Shown here: positions 49,101 to 60,619 of the stretch, in pieces
Numbering within the stretch: position 1 is the stretch's first letter
Layout of the letters: every line of letters begins with the position of its first letter
From: Straminergon stramineum
Lineage: Eukaryota > Streptophyta > Bryopsida > Hypnales > Calliergonaceae
Direction of reading: 5' to 3'
Length of the DNA stretch: 64,000 nucleotides
Assembly: GCA_963920665.1 (NCBI GenBank)
Contig: OY987267.1
Location: 8,370,001-8,434,000, forward strand
The notes under the pieces: model-generated
The model's input: only the letters and a program-made list of their open reading frames with translations
Databases searched by the model: none
What the model was told of the DNA's origin: nothing
Translations under genes and position numbers: made by a program

Positions 49101-49581
49101 TTATCTTTTTTTGAGTGAAATTTGTTAGAATAGATTTGAAATGAGTTTCTCTCCACATGGGGATTTTTTGAAATTTTTGTGTTCTTCAAATCTATGACCT
49201 CATATTTGCAAATTCCATTTTGAACTAGAGTCAATGCAATTTGGGCTTGGTCAACCATTTGACATTCTTGCACATTGGGAATTTTAGAAAAATATGGACT
49301 CTAGGATCACCAAATCCAACCATTAGACGAGATCAACAACTTGATAAAGTATCTCCACAAATTAGAATGACTTTCATCTACAGCAGTAATGAGGACGAAA
49401 TTTGAATTTCACTCTATTCATTGTTCAAAATGTGGTCGTCAGATCGCTTAGGGGTTATAACTCCAAGAGATCAAAATGGAAATTGTGACAATAATAGGAT
49501 TGGTTAACTTACAATCTCAAAAGACAACCTCAAATTGAAAACATCCCCTCCATTAAGGATTTAGTGGGGTTTTGTAAGAGC
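46101..49581. other. 5' flank of the LACTB2-like gene, then AT-rich gene-free DNA
   Basis: 46101 to about 47150 has gene-like composition, with CAT-rich (46214-46262) and pyrimidine-rich (46380-46640) stretches, and is probably promoter and leader DNA. 47150-49580 is AT-rich; about 48931-49397 is the second copy of the repeat at 3849-4313. No gene recognised. Confidence 0.6.
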
Positions 49582-50057
49582 TTAACCCTTGAATGCCAGG
49601 CTAGTGCTTGTGGAAATCAACCATTTTAGAACCATGTGATATCATCCACTTTAGAAAAAACAAAAATATTCATTGGGAGTTAAACTACTATAGAAGATCT
49701 TCCCTTTCCACCCTTAATTCCAAGGATTAACCCCTCAAGGCCCAAGGAGCTTGTTTTAAGCCTCTGACCTGTTCAACAGGTCAAAGTTGTAACTTGATTT
49801 TCCTACATTCTCTAAAGTATATCTAAGTGAATTTCATATTCTGATGTTCATGTTGAATGGGGAAGTTCAAAAGTACAATTGACATCATGTAGTAAGCTTG
49901 ATGTACAATGCATACTGCCAATCAAAGTTCAAACTTGTGGAAAAGTACAGAAACTGCTTGGGCCTTGAGGGGTTAATAGTTGCAATTCTGTCCTACGAAG
50001 GAGAATTCCTTGTCATTCATCGGACAATAAACGTCCGCAGTGTCATTTAGGGGTTAA
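49582..50057 (-). mobile_element. TTAA-flanked MITE, family A, copy 4, split by another MITE
   Basis: Bounded by TTAACCCTTGAATGCC and GTGTCATTTAGGGGTTAA and collinear with copy 3 (16915-17139). A 250-bp insertion interrupts it at 49727-49976. Without the insert and one TTAA it is about 226 bp, the family length. Confidence 0.85.
49727..49976. mobile_element. TTAA-flanked MITE, family B, nested in copy 4 of family A
   Basis: Perfect ends TTAACCCCTCAAGGCCCAAG and its complement; 250 bp including both TTAA. The host reads TTCCAAGGA before and TAGTTGCAATTC after, while copy 3 at the matching place reads TTCCGAAGATGAATAG. The empty site therefore carried one TTAA-like tetramer that was duplicated on insertion, as piggyBac-type elements do. 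Confidence 0.88.
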
Positions 50058-50538
50058 AGGATGTAAGGATGTGACACTAGAGAAGGTGATACTAAAAAGA
50101 CGATATTAAAAAGGTTTCATCCATTCCTATTCTCCGCGGAATGGTCGAATGAAAAACCACGACATTCATCCACGTCTATTGCGGACTGATTCCTGAATGG
50201 AATGGTTCTCCAGCACCAAAATTTCTGCAGCTGCTCTTCCCGCCCGCGCTGTCTCTGCAAAATTTTGCAGGTGCATTTCAAGGTCTGTTTGGTGAGAATG
50301 CCGCGACGGAGTTCCGCAGTTTTTTTTACATAAGTCGAAGCTATTCATATTCTAGAATGGTAGATCGCATGAAGCGAGTAGTATTTGAGCATTGGGAGGG
50401 CAGTTTCTGATATCCTGCGGTTGGATTTGAGGCCTACTCAGAATCGGCGCCATTTCATTTGGATAGAATGAGAGCTTTAGAATTTCAGGATTCAAGTTAT
50501 GGTCTGAGAAGGTGAGGAAGTGTAAGCAAGGGGAGGCA

Positions 50539-52895
50539 ATGGCAGGCGTGAGTGGCGGAGGTTTAGCTGAGAGTGGGAGTGGCGGTGCGGGAGCGGCAGG
50601 GGATGGGGTTTTCGATGCGCAGCAGGTAGCTGATGTGAAGGCGTGGCTGCGAGGCGCGTTTGAAGCCGTGGGGAAGGAAGTCCCTGAATTCGAGTACACA
50701 CCGCGGACTGTGGCTCATCTGCATAACCTGGCTGTTCTTTCCCAGCACCGCACGCAGTCTGCCACTATTGTCGCCGCGGATCTGCGGCAACGGGCAGCCG
50801 AGTTTCGCAGTCAAGGTATGCCTCTTTTTTCTTCATAATGTGTGCAGGCTGAGGCAGCAATCTGAGTTTATTTGTTGTCGTTTAACCGGAATGGCGGGTA
50901 GAAAAGATAAGAATAAATACATCGTAATGGCTTGTGAGAAACTCATTGTTTGTAGCTTTCCGACGAGCTATCAATTGCATTATTTGACCTAGAAATGAGC
51001 AAGACATCTGAAAATAGAGCTATTTCTTGGCTCTCTCTGTAGTCTGTTTTTCTCCCAAGTATATGCTGTCTGAAGCAAAGAATCCGAGGCTTTTTTGTGA
51101 TTAAATGGGAATGGAAGGTGTATTAGTCTTACTGATTAATGAGAATTAGGATATGGCTAATGGATCGGAATAAGCGAATTGTCCAATAAGCTATCACTTG
51201 GATGATTTGGCCCAGAAATGAGCAAGGGAATGAACTAGTTGTTTCATCTTTGTGCGGTCTGTTATCATTTTTGTTTACGTCATCCCTGGTAATTAGGGCT
51301 CTCTATACCTGCTTTACGTCAGCCATTGAATTCTCCTAAGTATTGGAGTCGTGAGCTGCATCTGATAACCACAAGTTGCTATGGCAGCTGCCAGGATCCG
51401 TGAGACTTTGGAATGCACAGGGCTGTCGCAAGAGAATCTCTCCCAGTCTGGCGTAATGTCTGCCAATACTCTAGCCAATGTTGCTAATTTGCTTGACCTC
51501 AAGGACACGGAATCTACCAGGTTTGTTCTTCTTTGCAACTATCTCGTATATTTTGCTATTATTTATTGTCCTGAAATGTGATCAGAATTGAGTGTTCTTG
51601 CGTGAGAGAATGACTTTATTACTTGAAGCCATGGAGAATTTTTTTCTTCTTGGTAATTTTAGCAATTCCTTTCTAGAAGCTCTCAGCGATGTTCAGATGA
51701 ATGGTTTTCTCGAAGCCTTTTTCGCTGATACATGTCTCGGTTTTTTCCCTGTTGGCAGCTACCTGATAGCCATAGCTGAGCTCTCGCTAAAGAAAACTGA
51801 GTTAGAGGAGACAAGATCCAAGGCTCAGAGGGAATCCAAAATGCTTTTAGACTACACGCGCAAAGCAATTGCGCGATTGACGTATTTGAAAAGGTGATCC
51901 CTGTATGTTTCTTGGATGTACGTGCCTAAGATGATTTCAGCTTATGTTGAAGCTGGTTGTTAGCTGAGTTTGATGCTCTAGGGTCTGATTGCCTGTATTC
52001 TGATAATAGTTCTTTATAAGATTGTTTGTTTGCTGAGGTCCTTTACCCTCCTCTAATGGGTACGGGGTGAAGGGCTCTTGGTCAGCTTGAGGAGGAGGTG
52101 GCTCTCCGGGAGGGGCCTATGATGCAATGGAACACTAACCTCAAAATGATGGCTTCGAAAGAGCGACAATACCTGCAACAGCTTTCTAACTACAAGGTGG
52201 AGTGAACTTCTTACAACTCCCTAGTAAATTCTAAAAAGCTTTCATGTAAGAAATAGTCGTACTTAAGGTGCAGAACCTTTGGTGTAATTTAATTGCTCTT
52301 GTTTGGGAGGTCATGGGTTCTTGAAAGTCCTTTGTACTAGATAACCAGTCGAGTTCTGGGAGGCCCAAAACTGTTAAACATTACCTTCTCCATTATACTA
52401 AATGAGCACCATCACATCTTGAATATCTTGAAAATGCCTCCAGAGAATTTTGCATTAAATGCCCATTCTATGTTGCAGTCTTTGCTTAGGCGTCTCGGGT
52501 ACACACGTGAGATTAGTCATGGCGTTCTAATGGCCATGGTGGAACATCGTCATGAATTGGAGGCCAAGACGAAGCCCATTCTTGACACCCTACGCAGCTA
52601 TCAAGATCTACCTCCGGTTCTGATCTTACCGGCTCTTTTCAAGATCAATTTACAGAGTTAATTTTTAGCAATGCTTTGCTGCTATTCATTCCTGTACTGT
52701 TTTCTCTCGGGGTGAGTTTGTGAATTGATAGAAACTTTTTGCTTTTCATTTCTTAATTGATGTTTTGGTATCTATTGCCGACAGGACAAGGCATTAGCGG
52801 GTCTTGCCATTGAAGACAAAAGGCGTGAATATGAGGCTGCGGAAAAGTACTTAGAAGATGCGTTACATTCAGCTCTCCATACCCCACAAGAGTGA
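50539..52895 (+). CDS. AUG1: Augmin complex subunit 1 (HAUS1/AUG1 homolog)
   Basis: Six exons: 50539-50815, 51388-51520, 51759-51893, 52073-52196, 52479-52616 and 52785-52895, giving 305 residues (plant AUG1 is about 300). Family landmarks are VKAWLRGAFEAVGKEVPEFEYT, LHNLAVLSQ, QSATIVAADLR, ANVANLLDLKDTE, LLDYTRKAIARLTYLK, TLRSYQDLPP joined by splicing to DKALAGLAIEDK, and AAEKYLEDAL. The protein is mostly coiled coil. Augmin binds existing microtubules and recruits gamma-tubulin for branching nucleation in spindle, phragmoplast and cortical arrays. ATG at 50539 is favoured over the upstream in-frame ATG at 50512, because the sequence between them is not family-like. The gene is free of breaks. 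Confidence 0.95.
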
Positions 52896-53228
52896 ATGGT
52901 ACTTCAGGAACTTGACATGGTGCTTATAATGTGGACAGCTAGCATCTTTGCAAGCTGTTTTTCACTGTTATAGGGTGGATTGCATCAGGGTAGGCCATGT
53001 ATGTCCTGCATCTGGGTGACAACCCAAAAGTCTCATTCTAGCGTAACATTCGTTCTTTGTCAGTATCAGGCAGTTTTGTATGTACACAGATTATTCCCCA
53101 TTTGTACACAGAAACACGTCACTGCGCTATTTTGAATCTTGTCTGGACTACCCGTGGCCCCAATTAGTTAGTATTCTTCTTGTCGTCCGATTCAAGCATG
53201 AGTTTCACTCCCTCCGTCCCACAAGGTA

Positions 53229-53942
53229 AACCATCCCATGACAGCCAAACTGCCTAATGCAGTCACCTAGAAAACCACCCATTAGAGTCTTACATCAACC
53301 CATGACAGACTTTTTCTAATAAATGGGATTAGGAATACATTAGGTTGATTTGTGTCCATAATCAATGCCTTGGAGATGGTTAGGGAGTTATTAGTGATTG
53401 TCATAGGACACTTCCACTTTTCTAGTGGAAATTCATCATAAGAAGTTATTTTTTAATTCCTTCTTGTCATGGCCATGTTAGAAAATAGTGTGCTTGTTTT
53501 AGGTGGTAAGATGAACATTATGGACACAGTTTTTGCTGATTTGGGGTAAGGTAGGTGAACCTAATACCACCCAAATGTAGGACCCTTGTTGATTTTAGAA
53601 TGAGAATCTATGATAAAAGTACATGCCTTATTTTTACAATAAGTGAACTTAAGGCATGTTTTATTGTCATAGATTCTCACTCTAGGATCAATGACAGATC
53701 TACATTTGGGTGGTATTAGGTCAATGGTTGGTATTGGGTTCACCTACCTTAGTCTACAGATTCTTTTGGACCAATTGGGTAGTACACTTCAAAAATTCAT
53801 AAAAAAATCATACTTTGCTCAAAAAATAAAATTTTGATTGCTTACTTCAATTCTCACATTTGTCCTTGTATGGAAAAAAATCTGACTTTTTTCGCTAATG
53901 GCAATATGATTGAACACTCATTATGCTTGTCATAGGCAAATT
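53229..53942 (+). mobile_element. TA-flanked MITE of about 510 bp, copy 1, interrupted by a second MITE
   Basis: Begins AACCATCCCATGACAGCC after TA and ends near TGTCATAGGCAAATT; collinear over its length with 56449-56977. A 201-bp element sits inside it at 53549-53749. The right boundary is approximate. Confidence 0.75.
53549..53749. mobile_element. Nested TA-flanked MITE, 201 bp
   Basis: Ends AGGTAGGTGAACC and its complement, flanked by TA (53547-53548, 53750-53751). An inner inverted repeat (ACCACCCAAATGTAG) extends the foldback. The uninterrupted sister copy reads GAGGTAGTCTAG at the matching site (about 56785), showing one TA before insertion. Confidence 0.88.
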
Positions 53943-56448
53943 AACTTTAATACTAGTCCTTTATTGTAGTAGTAAAAGTATGAAAGATTTGGCAATGCTT
54001 TTTTAATGCATGTTATGATTAAATGATTCTATAGTGAATGTGCATTGTATCCTCTGAAGTGCAAAACAAGTGGATGTGGCTATTAATTGCAATCAAAGAA
54101 AGATCAAAAAGTAGGAAGTTGAAATAGATACAAAATACCACACAAAAATAAAGATCCATTTTATAGAGAAGACTTCTTGTGTAACTATCTTGCCCTCTCT
54201 ATGCATTTAGCTCTATACAAGAATGACATGGAATTCAATAGATTCAATGAAAAGTTTCATGTCTTTTGGTCTTTGATCTAGTGAACTCCAAATTGCTATA
54301 AAAAATTCCATTTGAAGAATTTTGTTGATTTGCAAAGTGGATAATAAACTAGACTTATTGAACTTAATTTCATGAGTTAGCATCAAAAACAAAAGAAATC
54401 ATCTTCAAACCTACAATTAGGTCTCAAGAACATTGCTTTAAGGGACAAGTAATTTGGAACAATTGAAAAAAATAAAAGGAAATAGTTTTATGGGGCAAAT
54501 GTAGTATGTTGTGAATTTTTCTTACAATCCTTTGAGGCAAGGTGAGGGGACCATTTCTTTTGGTACTAAAATTATTAAGTCTTGTTCAGTTTCCAATTTT
54601 TTTTTTCTAATGCAAAATACTATTCAATTTATATTTCTAGCTTTTTGCATACATGTTTTTTTTGCTATGTAGGTGATATATAAAACAATGATTTCTTTCA
54701 TTTTTTTCAATGCAATAGCACTTAAAAGGTTTCATCAACCTCCAAAGTTACATTGAGAAGTTGTGAAGATGTCATTAGGGTTTAGAAAGAATGAATCCAT
54801 TAAATATGATAGATGAGATAGGATTCTTGAAGATATTGTAAACACAAACTAGATATCTACTTTAAGAAAAGGATAAAGAGTGATGTTTTTGAATTTTGCA
54901 TATCATCATTGAGAATTTTATAGGGAAGTTTAGAACTGCTACCTAATTCACCATCTATCATAAATAATGAAGTATGAGTTGCATTTGAACATTAATAATC
55001 AATAAGACCAATTGACTATCAAAATTTTTAACTATAAATTATTAGAGTGCATTTAAATCTAGATAATTTTTTTCCAACCTTGTCCAATATGATAATTCTT
55101 CCTAGAGTAAGATTTTGTACTATGTATAGTAATTTTTACATACTTGCCAAAAATTGCTTGCCTTATCCTAAGAAAATAGATCACCATAACTTTTGATTTA
55201 GGCACCTAGTAAAAAAAATTACATTCCTATAGAGATTTATGTCCACATTCTAATATACAAATTATTGTTTATGGATTATGTTTATGTGTTATTTTCTTTC
55301 TATAGCTATGTTTGGGTGGAATCAACCTAGATCCAATATTTTGATATCTGAGATTGTACCTTTATCTTTGAAAAAACATCTTGTCAAGAAATATTGTTTG
55401 CACTTCATTAGGGGATTTGTGATTGTATATTTTTTACAATATTCACATCTAGCTTTTGGTCCCATTTTAAACATGAATGGAACCTATAAGCAATCTCTCG
55501 GGAGAAAATCATGAAAGGAGATATACTTAAAATTTGAAACTTTAAATACAATCCCAATTTTAATGAATATGGCATTTATGACTAGCTTGCATCAAAATTT
55601 ATGTAAAAGCTATTCAAAATTGACTTCAAAGAATCCACTAGAATGTCCAATTGGTCATGGACAAGTTAATTCTAGAGTTCGACCAATTATTTTTTGGTGA
55701 AATCTACATAAAATATATTTATGATAATTTGAGTAATCTCTTTCTATTGCATGAGAGTTGATTTTGGTTATAGTCTTGAATTAGAGTCATGACCATGAAA
55801 ACACTCTATCTCCACTTTTGATCACAAGTGTAAAATTCCTTGACCTTTTTTAGTAAAATCATCACAAATCATATATAAAAGTGTGCTTATGTACTAGATT
55901 TTAGGAAAAAAATAGTAACATAATTAATCTAATCTGAAATTTTATCTAAATGAAATTGTTAGAGTCTTACTAATTCCACTTTGAACCCCTTAAACCATCC
56001 ACCTAATGCATGATAAATGTTGTCAAAAGTGAAATTCATCCAATGAGTATCCATTCATATAAAGCTTCAAGAATAATATACCTACAAGAAGATGCTTTGC
56101 ATGAACCATTGATATAGGTGTGTTAGAGAACTCTAATTATTAATTATTTAATTAAAATAAGAATTTACTAGCTTTAGATCAAGGACTTAGGAGTTGACAC
56201 CAACGGAATATATTCCACTCCATTTTTGGCCATGAGTGGTGGAAAGATCACTCATATGTACATTTCCCTCAAAAAAGGAGTCAATGCATGTGTCAATCAA
56301 CTTTGATTAAGTTTAAATGGAGAAGAAAAAGTGGATTCAAGGAAAAAATAATCACGTACAATGTCTATTGTGCTATTTACTCATATCACTTGGCAACTTT
56401 GCTACAATAATATCTAGATTTTGAGTTAGGCTTGCACACTACAAAGTA

Positions 56449-56977
56449 ACCAATCCCATGACAAGCAAACTACCCAATGCAAACATCTTAGAAATGACCC
56501 ATTATTGTCTCACATCAACCCATTATAGACTTTTTTTTAATAAATGAGATTAGGACTTGATTTGGTTGGTTATTGGCCAAAATCAATTCCTTGGGTGATA
56601 GTGGAGTTATTCGTGACTGCTTTAGGAACTTCAACATTTTCAATGTAAATTCCTCTTATGAAGTGATTTTCTTATCCCTTCATGTTGTGACTATGTTAGG
56701 AAATGTTGTAGCCATATTAGGAACTACTGTGATTGCTTTAGGTAGTAAGATGACCATTACGAATATACTTTTGGGTGGTTTTGAGGTAGTCTAGAGATTG
56801 TTTTGATCTACTTGGGTAGCATACTTCAAAAATTCATAATAAATTCATACTTTGTCAAGAAAATATAATTTCAATTGCTCTCTTCATTTCTCACATTTGT
56901 CTATATATGGAAAAAGATTTTAAAATGTCAATAATGTCAATAAGGCAATCAATTATTCTACGTGTCATAGGTTGGTT
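56449..56977 (+). mobile_element. TA-flanked MITE of 529 bp, copy 2, uninterrupted
   Basis: Ends ACCAATCCCATGACA and the complement of AACCAACCTATGACA, between TA at 56447-56448 and TA at 56978-56979. It is the direct-repeat partner of 53229-53942. Confidence 0.8.
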
Positions 56978-59003
56978 TATCTTAGTACATCAAAATGCTA
57001 CTTGATCATTTGGGGATTAAAGTTGAAACATGCCTCTCTTCAAAACTATTATTCATCATTTTAGCCCCCGTGGTGTTTGACTCCATATATATAAACTTAC
57101 CATTGATGGCAAGCTTTTAATCTAATCATGACTAGTTATGTGATAGTATATTAATTTTAAATGGATAATATGTCACCTTTGAATGGATGAGGAATTGATA
57201 GTCACTTTGTATGCAAAATTTTGAAAAACCAAAATCAATTATTCAAATATCATGAGGTAGTATACATGTCATTTTTTCAAACAATCAAAATCACTTCAAA
57301 AAATTCCTACAAAAGTGTACCAATGCATTTTTTTGAAAAAAAATTAAAATTTTTTTTTATTGACACAAAAAAACCATGATGCTTCAAATTTTTTTTGAAA
57401 AATATCATAAGTGTTTCATGGCTCAAAACTAAAGTGAAAAGTTTTTGGCAAAGTCATAGTCATTGTGCACTAGCCTTGCTTTGATTTGCAAAAATAATAA
57501 AGCTATATAGTGCAACTTAGGCACTACAATTTTGAAAACATGTTCAAATTGCACTCTTACTTTTCAATGCAATTTTTTGTTTGTATTCACTTGTAGCTGA
57601 CCTTGTATTGCTAGAGATCACATGCAAATACTTGAAGTCTTTGACAAATTTTCTTCTCTTGTTGACATCGTTCAAACTTTCGTTTGTTGTGGACAATTTC
57701 ATTTCTTTAATAAATCTCTTGTATTGACTTAGGCAATGGAAAGGGGAAGCTTGTATTTTACACGTCTAAGGTGCTTAGGTGATGACATTGATGAAGTTCA
57801 AAGGAGGTGGTTTGTAAGATTACTTTTGTATTTATAGTACAAGAACTCTCCAAGATCTTTGCTAGAACTTCATGCTAATCTGAAGGAACTTTGCTAGGAC
57901 ATATGTGCTAATGAAAAAGAATTGAGCCAATATAAATGCATTGTACAAATGTTGTTATTTATCATTATATCTAATATTTTACTAAATCAAGCATCAAAGT
58001 GCTTGTGTTTGTTTTGCAAGTCTATTGTGCTAGCTATCGCACAATATGCATTAAGAATAAGGGTATGAGTGTAAATTCTATATTTGACTTTCAATTTTCT
58101 TTTGTTGCCCATTTGTTTAATTTCCTCATTGAATAAAATTGCCATTATTGTCATGGATGCTTGGATTGTATAACCGGAATCCCTCTGAAATATGTAAGAA
58201 CATAAATAGTGAAGTCCAAGAGAATTTCAAAGTGAACCGTAAGAAGTCTAATTCCAATATGCTTCAATTTTGGGTGGCCAGTACATTCAAATATCCAGAA
58301 TCCAAAAGTTGCCACTATCATTAAATAAAATTTCAGAAAATCTTAACGTATCACCACAAATGGCATGATTCACACAACCAACTCCACAAAAGAAAGACTA
58401 CATGACCTACCGTATTATAGTAGTTTGCTCTTAAAGCAAACACTTTCTTCAAATCAACCTTAGATTTAAGTCAAAAATAGACATTTAGTATTTCTAAAAT
58501 TGTTAGGTCATACACAATGAATGAATTAAGGATAAGAAGAGAGCACATTAAAATTTGTAAAAGATCACTTTAAGGTTTATATATAGATGGTTCAAGTATG
58601 TGGTTCAATCTAATTTTAAATGCACTCACAAATGCACATTCATAAAATTACATTGAAAGTGGGCAAGTCAACTAGTTTTTATAAATGAAAAATCTATAAA
58701 TTAAATTTGATAGAAGCAGGATCACATTTAGGACCATGGTGTGTTATTTATTGCAAACCTGCATGTTTGTTCTTGGTTTTCCCATATCTCATTATAGGCT
58801 ATCTGTGTATGTTTTTTGCCAAATCTATTATCATAAATAGTTACCAAGGACAAAAATCTTTGAAAATTCATAACTAATTAAATAATGCTTGAAAAAATAG
58901 GAAACCACATGTGTTCTAAACTCCATGTATTTTTCTTTCTTTGAAAAATAATAAAAAAAAATAATCTTATGCATGGAAGCCCATGAAAAAAATGGACCAG
59001 CCC

Positions 59004-59231
59004 TTAACCCTTAAACGCCGACGCAGATACAGTGTTTGATGGATGACAAGGAATTTCCTGTGTAGGACAAAAGTGCAAATATTCATCCTTGGAATTAGGG
59101 GTGGAAAGGGAAGATCTTCTACAATAGTTTGAACTCCAATGGATATTTTTGGTTTTTTTTTAAGCAGATGATGTCACACGGTTCCAAAAGCCATGATTTC
59201 CATGGTCACCAATCCGTCCTTTAAGGGTTAA
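59004..59231 (+). mobile_element. TTAA-flanked MITE, family A, copy 5
   Basis: Starts TTAACCCTTAAACGCCGACG and ends CCTTTAAGGGTTAA; 228 bp. It is the best-preserved termini of the family and contains GATGATGTCACACGGTTCC, as in copy 2. Confidence 0.88.
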
Positions 59232-59256
59232 ATGGTCGCTTTATGAGTAGACTACC

Positions 59257-59485
59257 TTAACCCTGTAAAGATGCCGCAGACTAGAGTGGTCCGATGGATG
59301 ACAAAGAACTCTCCCATGTGAGACAAAAGTGTGATTGTTCGTCCTTGAAATTTTTTGCAAAAAGGGGGAGGTCTTGCACAATAGTATGATTTGGAATGAT
59401 TACTTTTGTTTATTTTAAAATAGATGATTCACACTATTTTAGAAAAGAAGATTTCTACGGTAACCAGCCTGTCCTTACAGGGTTA
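59257..59485 (+). mobile_element. TTAA-flanked MITE, family A, copy 6, with another MITE inserted at its right end
   Basis: Starts TTAACCCTGTAAAGATGCC and ends CCTTACAGGGTTA. Its final TTAA is interrupted after TTA by the element at 59486-59889; the missing A is found at 59893 after the duplicated TTA. It lies only 25 bp from copy 5, in tandem. Confidence 0.85.
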
Positions 59486-59889
59486 GAGCATCCACATGGC
59501 AAGGCACCAAGCAGGCCATACACGGGTAGTGGGCGTGCCCAGGCTTATTCTCTTCCCCACGGTAGACGCGCTAAGGAAGAAAACATCGTAGGCCACACCG
59601 AAATTTGCAAATGGCACTGGCAAATGGTGTGGCTTCAACGTGCCGCACTAAGCAATTTGCTACTATTTTTGGTCCGGAGTTTGAGGTACATTCTCTCAAT
59701 TGGTCATCAGAAGAGCTGAAAATAGTATAAACTACGGTTGCATTTACTTTGCTTCAGCTCAGTGCGCACTTGGCGATCCTTCCTGGCGTGTCTACCGTGG
59801 GGCAGGGGGGAGTAGTGAGGCCGCGGACTTCACACTGCACGCCAGACCTCTTGGGGCCCCGGTCTGGCACGCCTGGCGTGGGGATGCTC
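59486..59889. mobile_element. GC-rich MITE with TTA target duplication (PIF/Harbinger-like), copy 2
   Basis: 404 bp with ends GAGCATCC and GGATGCTC, flanked by TTA at 59483-59485 and 59890-59892. It is related to 8603-8995. A 3-bp TTA duplication is typical of PIF/Harbinger elements. Its GC-rich interior contrasts with its surroundings. Non-coding. Confidence 0.8.
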
Positions 59890-60619
59890 TTAAGTCAAAA
59901 AAGGAGCTCCAGACCCCAAACCAAACCAAAAAAAAATCCACTGTTTAGGACTAACAGAAGATACCGTGCCACCCAATTCGCACCCACAACTGAATCCTTC
60001 ACAGCTCCTAACACGAGTCAGAAGATTTAACGGTAAGCTGAGTATTGTATTACCGGTACAATTAACCCTAAAATGCTCAAATGGCCCAAAGTGGACACTT
60101 CTAACGCATATATTTACGATTTGAAATAAACCATTTCAAGAGATTCTAACAGCATGTATCAATACAGCACATACATTCTATAGCGATAAATCTATGTGTT
60201 CAAAGTTCCTATAATACACCTGGTAAGCTTCCAAATTGAACATTCTATCCTTAGCTTGAGCAAATAGAGGCTAAGCACAACCTTGGGGAGCAACCGAACT
60301 CAAAGAGGTTTAAAATTAACCACCGCTGCAAGAGCTTGATCCACATTTCACAGAAACATCAAAAGAAAAGGTTCTCTCAAATGGCCAAAGGTAACCACTT
60401 CCATCTCAATAGGATTTGAAATAAATCATATAGGAAGCTTTAAACAAAGAAGGTAACAAAATAAGCCAATAGAAAGAAACCTACATTTTTGAACAATAGA
60501 AAAATATTTTGGAAGTCACAATGATCACTATTAACTTCAAAGAGGAATTTTTATTTTAGTCTGGTCACTTAAAGGTTCGTAATCCCATTCAAATGGAAGG
60601 CAGCTGCAATTTCAGCTGT

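Larger units (their letters stand above)
52896..58999. other. Gene-free interval with MITEs
   Basis: Up to about 53200 is the 3' flank of the augmin gene. The rest is AT-rich with two copies of a TA-flanked MITE (53229-53942, 56449-56977). Short open frames have no recognisable content. Confidence 0.65.

Noticed and set aside
53229..56977. Direct repeats that could be LTRs of a 3.7-kb retrotransposon
   Set aside because: Each copy has its own terminal inverted repeats and TA flanks, the ends are not TG..CA, and no gag/pol sequence lies between them.
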